Shown here: positions 1 through 6,467 of the stretch, piece after piece
Position numbering within the stretch: the first letter of the stretch is position 1
How the letters are laid out: each line of letters starts with the position of its first letter
Assembly: GCF_905371695.1 (NCBI RefSeq)
Contig: NZ_CAJPMA010000087.1
Coordinates: 1-6,874 of the forward strand
From: an uncultured Campylobacter sp.
GTDB lineage: Bacteria; Campylobacterota; Campylobacteria; Campylobacterales; Campylobacteraceae
Length of the DNA stretch: 6,874 bases
Reading direction: 5' to 3'
Notes under the pieces: model-generated
The model's input: the letters and a program-made list of their open reading frames with translations, nothing else
Told to the model about the DNA's origin: nothing
Databases searched by the model: none
Translations under genes and position numbers: made by a program

Positions 1-32
1 TGTAAAATCTCGTTTAAAACTTAAGGCACTAA

Positions 33-638
33 ATGACAGCACTTCTGGTAGCCGAATACATAGGCATCGCCTCGGCCGCTACGAGCGGATTTATCTTTGC
101 GGTTAAGCGCGACTGCGACTGGCTGGGTATCTTTATCGCCGCGCTTCTAACCGCGCTTGGAGGCGGATTTATGCGTGATGCTATCGTATCGCGCCCGCCG
201 TATTCGTTTACGCACTACGCTCCGTGCATTATCGTGATGGTCATGCTCTTTCTCTCGGCGTTTTTGCGCATTCACAAGCGAAGCGATATCGAGAAAAAAT
301 TCCTCTTTGTAACCACCGATGCCGTGGATTTGGTGAGTTTTTCTATCGTTGGGGCGATCGTGGCGCTGCAGTTTGGCTACAACGTCTTTGGCGTCGTGTT
401 GCTCGCGCTTTGCAACGGCGTGGGCGGAGGCATGGTACGCGATATGTTGTTTAACGAAGTACCGTGGTGCCTAAAAACCGGGCTTTACGCGACGGTTAGT
501 ATCGTAGTGGGACTGCTTTATTTTGCGATGGATTACGCCGGGCTTACTAGCGTGTTTTGGGTGATGGGGCTTTTGGCGTTTGGTATCGTGTTTAGGCTTG
601 CGGCGTATTATCTTGGCTGGCATTTGCCTAAGCTATAG
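33..638 (+). CDS. TRIC-family (UPF0126/YicG-like) membrane channel protein
   Basis: This 201-residue, almost wholly hydrophobic protein belongs to the prokaryotic trimeric intracellular cation channel family (formerly UPF0126, E. coli YicG/YadS). It shows the two-fold internal repeat of the family: each half carries a Gly-Gly-Gly-x-x-Arg-Asp motif, GGGFMRD at residues 43-49 and GGGMVRD at 131-137, the second followed by the usual NEVPW. About seven transmembrane helices can be drawn (near residues 5-24, 30-48, 63-80, 95-113, 116-133, 150-166 and 171-192). Known members act as inner-membrane channels, with K+ conduction shown for some and glycine uptake reported for YicG; the substrate here cannot be read from sequence. 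The ATG at 33 is chosen because AAGG lies 6 nt upstream (23-26). The length is normal for the family. It converges on the pseudopilin gene, and no partner gene is visible. Family assignment is firm; function is inferred. Confidence 0.93.
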   Translation: MTALLVAEYIGIASAATSGFIFAVKRDCDWLGIFIAALLTALGGGFMRDAIVSRPPYSFTHYAPCIIVMVMLFLSAFLRIHKRSDIEKKFLFVTTDAVDLVSFSIVGAIVALQFGYNVFGVVLLALCNGVGGGMVRDMLFNEVPWCLKTGLYATVSIVVGLLYFAMDYAGLTSVFWVMGLLAFGIVFRLAAYYLGWHLPKL

Positions 639-665
639 AAGTGAAACCGCTTTATTTTTGACGAG

Positions 666-750
666 GCGCTAAATTTATAGCGCAACGGTAGCTTTTTGCT
701 TGCGTGAAAGCAAGCCCGGGCGCTAAATTTTTATGCGCCTGCGCCCTGGG
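666..750. repeat. Cluster of three short inverted repeats between convergent genes
   Basis: The 125-bp gap between the convergent TRIC and pseudopilin genes holds three adjacent inverted repeats. The first is GCGCTA (666-671) with TAGCGC (678-683) around a 6-nt loop. The second is GCTTGC (698-703) with GCAAGC (710-715). The third is CCCGGGCGC (715-723) with GCGCCCTGGG (741-750), which pairs with one bulged T around a 17-nt A/T-rich loop. The position suggests transcription termination for both genes. None is directly followed by a strong T-run on either strand; the nearest are TTTTT at 693-697, 9 nt beyond the first stem, and TTTTT at 728-732 inside the third loop. A classical rho-independent terminator is therefore not shown. 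Confidence 0.4.
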
Positions 751-763
751 TCGCCGCGCAATC

Positions 764-1477
764 CTAGAATTTTGCTTTCGGGAGCGCGGGTACGTCTACG
801 AAGTTAGTCGTGTGGTAGCCGGGAGGAGTCACTTCCGTAGGAAATGCTTTTTTTAAGAGGCTTCTTAAAATATCGCACCTTCTATCCTCTCCGTCATTCA
901 TCATGCCGCCTATATGCCCTACGTTTCCAGCCGCTATGGTTATACCGGGTCTTGCCGGATGTTCAGGTGAAAAATAAACGTTGTCTATATTGGAGGATGC
1001 TATATATACGCACATTTTTCCAAAAGCCATACTTGCTTTATTTGAATATATAGGTACAGCAGCTCCATCTAGCGGGAGCACAAGGGTGCCTTGTATCCCA
1101 CCTGAAAAAGTAGCCCAGCCTTTCGGAAATAGCTGATATGTGTCCTCTGCGATCTCTACTCCGATACTTGATGTTGCCTCTACGGGTCCCCATAGACTAG
1201 AAGGGATGGGGTAGGCTTTAAATTTTATGTTACTATTGCCCGTAGCGGTTACGTGATTAATTACGTCGTTTACCGCGGTTTTGATCTGCGTAGCCATCGC
1301 GACCGCCCACGCTTCGTCTCTGCTTGCTTGCAGTCTAGGTATGGCCACGGCGGCTAGGATACCTATTATGACGATGACGAATATTAACTCAATCATCGTA
1401 AACGCGCGAAAGAAATTCGTCCTTTTTGAATGCGCCGGTTCTATTTTATTCTCTCTTGCGATATAATTTTGTTTCAT
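764..1477 (-). CDS. Type II secretion / type IV pilus-like pseudopilin
   Basis: This 237-residue protein has a class III prepilin N-terminus. A basic leader ends in FFRA, followed by mature FTMIELIFVIVIIGILAAVA. Predicted prepilin-peptidase cleavage is after Ala25, giving Phe+1, the diagnostic Glu+5 (E30) and Pro+22 (P47). The following helix stays hydrophobic to about residue 46, then becomes amphipathic (RLQASRDEAW), as in pilin stalk helices. The globular part (about 85-237) has two cysteines, C156 and C201, that could form a disulfide; I do not recognise its fold. The ATG at 1477 is chosen over one 38 codons upstream because AAGGAG lies 4 nt before it and a promoter sits just upstream. 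Oddities are Ala rather than Gly at -1 and a 25-residue leader, long for this family. No secretion ATPase, secretin or prepilin peptidase is nearby. It may serve DNA uptake, type II secretion or a pilus; class is firm, role unknown. Confidence 0.88.
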   Translation of the reverse strand: MKQNYIARENKIEPAHSKRTNFFRAFTMIELIFVIVIIGILAAVAIPRLQASRDEAWAVAMATQIKTAVNDVINHVTATGNSNIKFKAYPIPSSLWGPVEATSSIGVEIAEDTYQLFPKGWATFSGGIQGTLVLPLDGAAVPIYSNKASMAFGKMCVYIASSNIDNVYFSPEHPARPGITIAAGNVGHIGGMMNDGEDRRCDILRSLLKKAFPTEVTPPGYHTTNFVDVPALPKAKF

Positions 1478-1507
1478 ACTTCTCCTTTTGTAGTCTAAAA
1501 TTTCGCA

Positions 1508-1536
1508 ATTATATCTAAATATAAAATTAATTCCAA
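1508..1536 (-). promoter_or_regulatory. Putative sigma70 promoter of the pseudopilin gene
   Basis: On the minus strand there is a perfect TATAAT (1508-1513), preceded by a 17-nt T/A-rich spacer and TTGGAA (1531-1536; four of six matches to TTGACA). Transcription would start near position 1500, giving a leader of about 20-25 nt that contains the ribosome site before the ATG at 1477. The A/T-rich, T-tract-containing spacer fits the known Campylobacter housekeeping promoter style. It also supports the downstream start codon, because the longer reading frame would begin upstream of this promoter. Confidence 0.6.
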
Positions 1537-1624
1537 ATAGAAGTATAAAAAAGGATGTGAGATTTAGATTAATTCGTCGACGAAAGCGCAAAATCTAAAT
1601 TTATAAAAGCCGATATGCGAAGGA

Positions 1625-1693
1625 TAACGCTAAACGCGTTAAACTAGACAAGAGTTTGCAAGAGGGCGGCCGAGGACGCGCTAAAACCGCGCG
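1625..1693. repeat. Two small inverted repeats downstream of assT
   Basis: The 232-bp gap between the assT stop and the pseudopilin start contains CGCGC (1677-1681) with GCGCG (1689-1693), beginning 17 nt beyond the assT stop, and TAACGC (1625-1630) with GCGTTA (1636-1641), which also contains the 8-bp palindrome AACGCGTT. Either could form a short hairpin at the 3' end of the assT transcript. Neither is followed by a T-run on the minus strand, so terminator function is only a guess from position. No additional open reading frame is convincing in this gap. Confidence 0.25.
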
Positions 1694-1709
1694 CCTAAGC
1701 CGCTAAATT

Positions 1710-3548
1710 TTACTTCTCAAACGCCTTTTCTACGCTAAACGGAAACGCCTGATAGCCCATCGCGTTGGTCATTTTGATTTCGATCGACGGCTCTTTTGCG
1801 CCCCACTCAAACTCGTTGATGTGAGGGCTAGGCACGCCGACCGGGCGACCTTTGGCGATGTCAAACTGCATGCCCGCGACCGCGGAGTAAACCATCACGC
1901 TATCAAGGTCGTCTTGATACTGCGCTAGCGAAGTAACCGAGCTGTACCACTCGCTGCCGCGCTGTTTGCCGTACTCCCAGACCTGCTCGACGGTTTTAGC
2001 TTTTTCGTCGATTTTATAAACGACCGCGCGGGAGTATTTCATGCCCGCCATTGCAGGCTGCTCCATGCCGCGAGTGTCGCCGTTGTCAAAGACGGTGAGA
2101 TAAACGAGCCCTTTTTTAGACTTGCTATCGATGCGAAATGCCGTATGCTGCGTCCACTGCCAGTCAAATCCGCCTTTCTCGCTCTCATATCCCGGGCATT
2201 TTGAGTACTCGTCCTCGCAGACGATTTTTTTGCCGTCTTTATCTACAGGCTGGAGCAAGTAGCCCTTAAACTGATCCTTCCAACCTTTGTGCGCGCCCAT
2301 TATCCACTTGACTTTTTTGTCGCGGCCGATCTTGATGACGGCGTCTTGGTGGCGGCTGGAAATGATGATGCTATCGTCGCTTGGATCATAATCCACGCTA
2401 TTTACGTGCGCCCAGTTGCGTCCGGGGCCCGAGCCCACGATATCGCCCCATTTTTCGTTCGTATCCATCGCGGCTAGCTCGTCCGAGCTAGCGGTATGGC
2501 CTGCCTTGCTAGCGTCGATATTTAGGCACACCGCGCCCTGGTCGAGCGTTTTTAATACGATATCGCGGTATGGATCTAAAATTTCATACAGCCTAAAATC
2601 ATCCACGACGTTGCCGTCTCTATCGACCTCGACGATGACGTCGCGCACGGTGCGGACGTTTTTGCCGTCGGCGCGTTTATAGTTGGCGTTTGCCGCGCGA
2701 AGGAAATAATGCCCGTTTTGCGCCACGTCCATAGAGTGCGAGAAGTCGTTGTAGCCCGCAGGTAGCTCGCGGTTAAAGATTTCGCGGCCCATTATGTCGT
2801 ATTTGGCGTATCTTTGGCCGTATCCCCACGTCATCGCGCCGTCGTCGTTTTGCTTAAAGCCCATCATGACGCCCGCGCTAAACGGCTGCTTGAGGTCGTA
2901 AATTTTACTCGGCTCCAGATACCAGCGCACCTCGCCTTTTGTGTCTAGCACGAAGTTGTTCGGGCTGTAGTTCCACTCGATCGCGCCACCTGCGGGGTTG
3001 TTCCACACGACTTTGGTACCCTTGCCAGTTTTATTTACGAAGTTATTTACGTAGTAGAGGCGGTTGGCAAATTTGGCACTCGGAGCTTTCACGACCTCGA
3101 TTTTATCAAACAACGCGCCCTTTTGAGACGGCATGCCCGAGCTTTCTAGATAAATCGCAGGCGCGTAAATTTTATAGCTTTCTTTTATGCGCTCGGTTTG
3201 GCCCTTATAAATTTTATCGTACTCGACCTCGACGGTGTTTTGGTAGTCCGGATATAGTCCGAAAACAGGTATTCCGCCGTGCGTGCGAAGGTGCTTGTCG
3301 GCGACCTTATAGCTGATAACCTGACCGCCCGGTTTTGGCACGATAGTGACTTTTGCATTTGCTAGCGTGTAGCCGCCGTTTTTGATCACCGCCGTTAGAG
3401 GCGCGATGTCGTACGGATTAACGACCACTTCGCCGATCTTGCCCGGGATGCCGTAGTCTATGTGCGCGCCGCTAGGTCCGCCGATAGCTAGCGCGCTAGT
3501 AGCTAAAACACCGCTAAGCGCCACTGAAAGCATGATACTCTTTTTCAT
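1710..3548 (-). CDS. assT: Periplasmic arylsulfate sulfotransferase (AssT/AstA)
   Basis: The 612-residue enzyme transfers sulfate from a phenolic sulfate ester to a phenolic acceptor without PAPS, through a sulfo-histidine intermediate in the periplasm; Campylobacter genes of this family are also called astA. A Sec signal peptide (MKKS, hydrophobic core, cleavage after the ALA ending at residue 21) is followed by a beta-sandwich domain (about 36-130, with VVNPYDIAPLTA) and a beta-propeller (about 150-612). Residues aligned by motif with the E. coli active site are His271, His381 (GRNWAHVNS), Arg399 (SSRHQ) and the catalytic His468 (WTQHTAF), so all are kept. Cys444 and Cys451 match the disulfide pair formed by DsbL in uropathogenic E. 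coli, but with six rather than five residues between. Residues 191-195 (EWNYS) match the PglB glycosylation sequon. AAAGGAG lies just before the ATG. Length matches the family (about 600). No dsbA/dsbB-type gene is in the window. Identification is firm. Confidence 0.96.
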   Translation of the reverse strand: MKKSIMLSVALSGVLATSALAIGGPSGAHIDYGIPGKIGEVVVNPYDIAPLTAVIKNGGYTLANAKVTIVPKPGGQVISYKVADKHLRTHGGIPVFGLYPDYQNTVEVEYDKIYKGQTERIKESYKIYAPAIYLESSGMPSQKGALFDKIEVVKAPSAKFANRLYYVNNFVNKTGKGTKVVWNNPAGGAIEWNYSPNNFVLDTKGEVRWYLEPSKIYDLKQPFSAGVMMGFKQNDDGAMTWGYGQRYAKYDIMGREIFNRELPAGYNDFSHSMDVAQNGHYFLRAANANYKRADGKNVRTVRDVIVEVDRDGNVVDDFRLYEILDPYRDIVLKTLDQGAVCLNIDASKAGHTASSDELAAMDTNEKWGDIVGSGPGRNWAHVNSVDYDPSDDSIIISSRHQDAVIKIGRDKKVKWIMGAHKGWKDQFKGYLLQPVDKDGKKIVCEDEYSKCPGYESEKGGFDWQWTQHTAFRIDSKSKKGLVYLTVFDNGDTRGMEQPAMAGMKYSRAVVYKIDEKAKTVEQVWEYGKQRGSEWYSSVTSLAQYQDDLDSVMVYSAVAGMQFDIAKGRPVGVPSPHINEFEWGAKEPSIEIKMTNAMGYQAFPFSVEKAFEK

Positions 3549-3575
3549 TTCGTCTCCTTTTGTGGGTTTGACGAA

Positions 3576-3581
3576 ATTATA
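3576..3581 (-). promoter_or_regulatory. Putative -10 element of assT
   Basis: A perfect TATAAT lies on the minus strand 27 nt before the assT start codon, which would give a leader of about 20 nt containing AAAGGAG. At a 17-nt spacing the -35 position reads ATTTTT, so there is no consensus -35 box. A T-rich upstream stretch is usual in Campylobacter promoters. It indicates that assT is transcribed on its own rather than only by read-through from the oxidase genes. Confidence 0.5.
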
Positions 3582-3650
3582 GCGAGGCAGACTTGCTTAA
3601 AAATAACGCAAAACTTAAAATTTATTTAAAATTTTTGAGTAGAAGTGGTA

Positions 3651-3674
3651 TTAGGCGGCGCATTTACCGCCTAA
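3651..3674 (-). terminator. Hairpin at the end of the cyd operon, possible terminator
   Basis: A perfect 8-bp inverted repeat, TTAGGCGG and CCGCCTAA around an 8-nt loop, starts 3 nt past the stop codon of the 41-residue gene on the minus strand. Position and GC-rich stem suggest the transcript end or a 3' stabilising structure of the oxidase operon. On the minus strand the stem is followed by TACCACTTCTACTC rather than a T-run, so intrinsic termination is not certain. The next downstream unit, assT, has its own -10. Confidence 0.45.
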
Positions 3675-3677
3675 AAT

Positions 3678-3803
3678 TTAGTCTAAATTTTTAAAGTATT
3701 TGTCGCTATTTTTCTCGACGTGCTTGATGTTAAAATGGACGAATTTATATCCGCCAAAAAGCGCCAAAACCCAAAGAAAAAGAAAAACTATCGCTTCTAT
3801 CAT
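3678..3803 (-). CDS. 41-residue single-span membrane peptide, CydX-like by position
   Basis: This small gene directly follows cydB: only 8 nt separate the cydB stop from its ATG, and its ribosome site AAGGA (3809-3813) overlaps the cydB stop codon, implying coupled translation. The product has a short N-terminus (MIEA), one hydrophobic helix (about residues 4-19, VFLFLWVLALFGG) and a charged tail (KHVEKNSDKYFKNLD). E. coli CydX, a 37-residue subunit that supports the haem centres of cytochrome bd-I, has the same layout, with a helix containing Trp followed by a His-Val-Glu segment. Here HVE recurs at residues 28-30, but the rest does not align well, so homology is not established. I infer an accessory subunit of the adjacent oxidase; an unrelated membrane peptide is possible. 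The reading frame, start and ribosome site are clear. Confidence 0.75.
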   Translation of the reverse strand: MIEAIVFLFLWVLALFGGYKFVHFNIKHVEKNSDKYFKNLD

Positions 3804-3811
3804 TTTTATCC

Positions 3812-4930
3812 TTAATATGCGTGATGATCGCGCTCTATCTCGCTTGCGGTGATCTTTTTGCTATCCATCGCGCGCCAAACCGCGACGATATAGCCCAAAA
3901 CTACGGGTACCAAAAAGCTTACGTAAAACATTACGTTTAGCGTGTAGCGGCTGGAGCTTGCGTTTTTGATGGTTAGCGAGCTTTGCAAATCGCTAAACGA
4001 CGGATAAAATGCCGTGCCGTTTAGCCCCGATATCAAAAATAACGCGGTAACTACGAGCACGACGCCCGCGCCAAAAGGCACGATGCCGTAGATGCTTTTC
4101 GTAAACGCACCCTTAAATACGCCAAACAGCACGCCGCAAACGCCCGCGACCGCCGCAACGGCTATTATCGGCATATCGGCGAAATTATGAGCGTATTTAA
4201 ACGCGACTACGGAAACTTCGCCCGCTTCGTCGTAACCAAAGCCCGGCTTACTGAGCACCCAAGCGGCAAAAGCTAGAAAAAACGGCAAAAACAAAATCGT
4301 ATTTTTTAGCGCCGCTTTTCTGGCGCTAGCTCTTATCTCCTCATCGTCGATGTTGTTGATGAGGTAGAGCGCTCCGCCTACGCGAGAGAGAAAAAACACC
4401 GCGATGCCTAGCGGATAGAGCATGATGTTGCCTAGCGCTTCAAGTCCTCGAAACGGCGTTTGCCACTGCACGAAGTTGTGCTCGTTTAGTAAAAAGTCGC
4501 TGCCCGAAAAAAACGTGCTAATCGCCATGCCGATGAGTATAACGCCCAAAGAGCCGTTAATAAAAAGGAAAATTTCATAGGTTTTTTGGCCCAGGAAGTT
4601 ATCCGGTTTTTTGCGGTACTCGTAGCTCACGGCTTGGAGGATAAAGCAAAACAAAATCGCCAGCCACACCCAGTACGCGCCGCCGAAGCTTGTCGCGTAA
4701 AATAGCGGAAACGCCGCGAAGCACGCGCCGCCGAACATTACGAGCGTGGTAAAAGTAAGTTCCCATTTGCGCCCGATAGAATTTATCACCATGTCCTTTT
4801 GAAGCTCGTTTTTGCAAAGCCCAAAAAGCAGCGTCTGCCCGCCCTGAACGAACATCATAAACACTAGCAAACCGCCTAGCAAGCTAACTACGCACCACCA
4901 GTAAATTTGTAAAAATTCTAAACTAAGCAT
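3812..4930 (-). CDS. cydB: Cytochrome bd-type quinol oxidase subunit II
   Basis: The 372-residue integral membrane protein is subunit II of the bd/CioAB oxidase, pairing with CydA. It matches CydB along its length: the N-terminal aromatic pair (W11-W12), MVINSIGRKW at 47-56, GGACFAAFPLFYATSFGG at 67-84, and the C-terminal block TLNVMFYVSF followed by KKITASEIERDHHAY. Eight or nine hydrophobic segments are visible, and length is normal (E. coli 379). Where E. coli has TDGFD near residue 25, this protein has VQGGQ (28-32), and the E. coli HWD is KWE (E57), so Asp positions usual in proteobacterial CydB are replaced. The start is the ATG at 4930, overlapping the cydA stop by 8 nt, with AGGA 10 nt upstream; a TTG at 4939 is too close to that ribosome site. 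In C. jejuni the homologous oxidase is described as cyanide-resistant, low-affinity and without haem d signals, so the haem type here should not be assumed. Confidence 0.95.
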   Translation of the reverse strand: MLSLEFLQIYWWCVVSLLGGLLVFMMFVQGGQTLLFGLCKNELQKDMVINSIGRKWELTFTTLVMFGGACFAAFPLFYATSFGGAYWVWLAILFCFILQAVSYEYRKKPDNFLGQKTYEIFLFINGSLGVILIGMAISTFFSGSDFLLNEHNFVQWQTPFRGLEALGNIMLYPLGIAVFFLSRVGGALYLINNIDDEEIRASARKAALKNTILFLPFFLAFAAWVLSKPGFGYDEAGEVSVVAFKYAHNFADMPIIAVAAVAGVCGVLFGVFKGAFTKSIYGIVPFGAGVVLVVTALFLISGLNGTAFYPSFSDLQSSLTIKNASSSRYTLNVMFYVSFLVPVVLGYIVAVWRAMDSKKITASEIERDHHAY

Positions 4931-6452
4931 GGTTTTCAAATCCTATTTTTATCTGTTTTAGCATGATTTTTATCTCGGCTATCAAAAGCACCGTAAATAA
5001 AACGGCAAATAGCCAGAACGAAATTTTGATGTTGGTGTCGGCCAAATTCGTCGCTCCCACGCCCACGGTCATGAGGTCTTGCACGACCCACGGCTGGCGC
5101 CCTACTTCGGCCACTATCCAGCCCGCCTCGATCGCTACCAGTCCTAGCGGGATACTAAATACGCACGCCCACAACAGCTTTTTGAAATTTTCGATATCGT
5201 TTGCCATCGTAAGATACGTAACGACCAAAAATAATGCCAAAAAGTAAGTACCAAGAGCCACCATCAAGTGAAAGCTATAAAACGTAATGCCGACCGGCGG
5301 TACGGCGCTTTCCGGGGATTTTAGATAGCCGTAGCCTAGAAATTTCATATTTTGAGCCAGAGTTTGCTCGGCTTGCTCCATCGCGGCTTTATCGCCCGAT
5401 TTTTTAGCGGCGTTGTAGCTAGCTAGCGCGCTAACTGCTAGCGAGCCTTTGGCCATCTTGCTTGCGACGCTCTCGATATTTTGCGCTTCGTTGCCGTAGA
5501 CTAAATCCTCGATGCCCGGAGTAAAACTGTCGAATTTTCTAGTAGCCATGATTCCAAGCGCGTAAGGCACTTTTAGTTCGAGCAAAAATGCGTCCTTGCC
5601 GTCGCCATGTTTTTTAGACGGATCTAGTACGCCCATCGCGACTAGGCCGGCATTTTGTTCGCCTTTATAAAGGCCTTCCATCGCGGCTAGTTTCATCGGC
5701 TGAGTACGAGCGACCTGATATGCGCTCTCGTCGCCGCTAAACATCAAAAACAGCGACGTCGCAAGCCCGAAACTTGCCGCTACGACGATGGATTTTTTAG
5801 CCATGATTAGGTGGCGTCCTTTTAGGATAAACCACGCTGAAATTCCTATCACGAAAAGCGCGCTAGCGACGTAGCCGCTAGTAACGGTGTGTAAAAATTT
5901 GATGATGCCAACGGGGCTAAGCGCTACCTCGAAGAAATTTTCCATTTCCATTCTAGCGGTTGCTGGGTTAAATTTCATACCCACCGGATACTGCATCCAG
6001 CCGTTTGCGATGAGGATCCAAAGCGCGCTCAAATTTGAACCGATAGCCACGAGCCAGGTCGAGATGAGGTGGAATTTCTTGCTAACCTTATCCCAGCCAA
6101 AAAACATAACGGCAAAAAACGTCGCCTCCATAAAAAACGCGAGCAAGCCCTCGATAGCTAGCGGCGCGCCGAAGATGTCGCCGACAAACCAGCTGTAGTT
6201 CGCCCAGTTGGTGCCGAACTCAAATTCCATTATGATACCGGTAGCTACGCCGATAGCGAAGTTTATACCGAAGAGTTTGAGCCAAAATTTGGTGATTTTT
6301 AGCCACTGCTCGTTGCCGGTTTTGACGTAGATGCTCTCCATAATGGCAATGATAAAACTAAGTCCCAGCGTGAGCGGAACAAACAAAAAGTGGTAAATCG
6401 CGGTGAGCGCAAACTGCGCGCGCGACCAATCGACCGAAGCGATATCGGGCAT
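4923..6452 (-). CDS. cydA: Cytochrome bd-type quinol oxidase subunit I
   Basis: This 509-residue catalytic subunit oxidises quinol and reduces oxygen to water at the cytoplasmic membrane. Haem ligands recognised by alignment with E. coli CydA are His21 (YHFLFVPLTLG), His188 (KFLHTV), Met397 (HLMVALG) and Glu442 (IEAGW); the haem-pocket acids are Glu101 and Glu109. GRQPW is at 451-455. Quinol-site residues Lys254 and Glu259 (KLAAME) lie in the loop between helices 6 and 7. That loop is long: the distance from Lys254 to Met397 is 143 residues against about 141 in E. coli, so this is a long-Q-loop CydA. About nine transmembrane segments are visible. The strong ribosome site TAGGAGG is 8 nt before the ATG. 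It is the first full gene of the cydA-cydB-small peptide unit and overlaps cydB. No key residue is missing. Campylobacter authors also use the names cioA or cydA for this gene. Confidence 0.97.
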   Translation of the reverse strand: MPDIASVDWSRAQFALTAIYHFLFVPLTLGLSFIIAIMESIYVKTGNEQWLKITKFWLKLFGINFAIGVATGIIMEFEFGTNWANYSWFVGDIFGAPLAIEGLLAFFMEATFFAVMFFGWDKVSKKFHLISTWLVAIGSNLSALWILIANGWMQYPVGMKFNPATARMEMENFFEVALSPVGIIKFLHTVTSGYVASALFVIGISAWFILKGRHLIMAKKSIVVAASFGLATSLFLMFSGDESAYQVARTQPMKLAAMEGLYKGEQNAGLVAMGVLDPSKKHGDGKDAFLLELKVPYALGIMATRKFDSFTPGIEDLVYGNEAQNIESVASKMAKGSLAVSALASYNAAKKSGDKAAMEQAEQTLAQNMKFLGYGYLKSPESAVPPVGITFYSFHLMVALGTYFLALFLVVTYLTMANDIENFKKLLWACVFSIPLGLVAIEAGWIVAEVGRQPWVVQDLMTVGVGATNLADTNIKISFWLFAVLFTVLLIAEIKIMLKQIKIGFENHA

Positions 6453-6460
6453 CGTTAAAT

Positions 6461-6467
6461 CCTCCTA
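6461..6467 (-). promoter_or_regulatory. Strong ribosome binding site of cydA
   Basis: TAGGAGG on the minus strand is a near-perfect complement to the 16S rRNA 3' end and sits 8 nt from the cydA ATG. It fixes that start and is the strongest ribosome site in the oxidase cluster, compared with AGGA for cydB and AAGGA for the small peptide. Confidence 0.75.

Noticed and set aside
1..24. Possible 3' end of an upstream gene (frame ending TAA at 22-24)
   Set aside because: Only seven codons are visible at the window edge, which cannot support a coding call.
844..1053. Small + strand frames opposite the pseudopilin
   Set aside because: They are shadows of the conserved minus-strand gene, with no supporting start signals.
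1478..1591. A 38-codon N-terminal extension of the pseudopilin
   Set aside because: It would start upstream of a good TATAAT promoter, adds a second hydrophobic stretch before the prepilin leader, and has no clear ribosome site; the ATG at 1477 has AAGGAG.
2939..3316. 125-codon open frame on the + strand opposite assT
   Set aside because: Antisense to a conserved enzyme, with a Cys/Arg-rich product of no recognisable character; an effect of codon composition.
4931..4939. TTG start for cydB three codons upstream of the ATG
   Set aside because: Only about one base separates it from the AGGA ribosome site, and MLSLEFLQ is the better match to the usual CydB beginning.
5887..6198. 103-codon open frame on the + strand opposite cydA, and a similar one at 4963-5247
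   Set aside because: Both lie wholly antisense to the conserved cydA, with no ribosome site or family resemblance.
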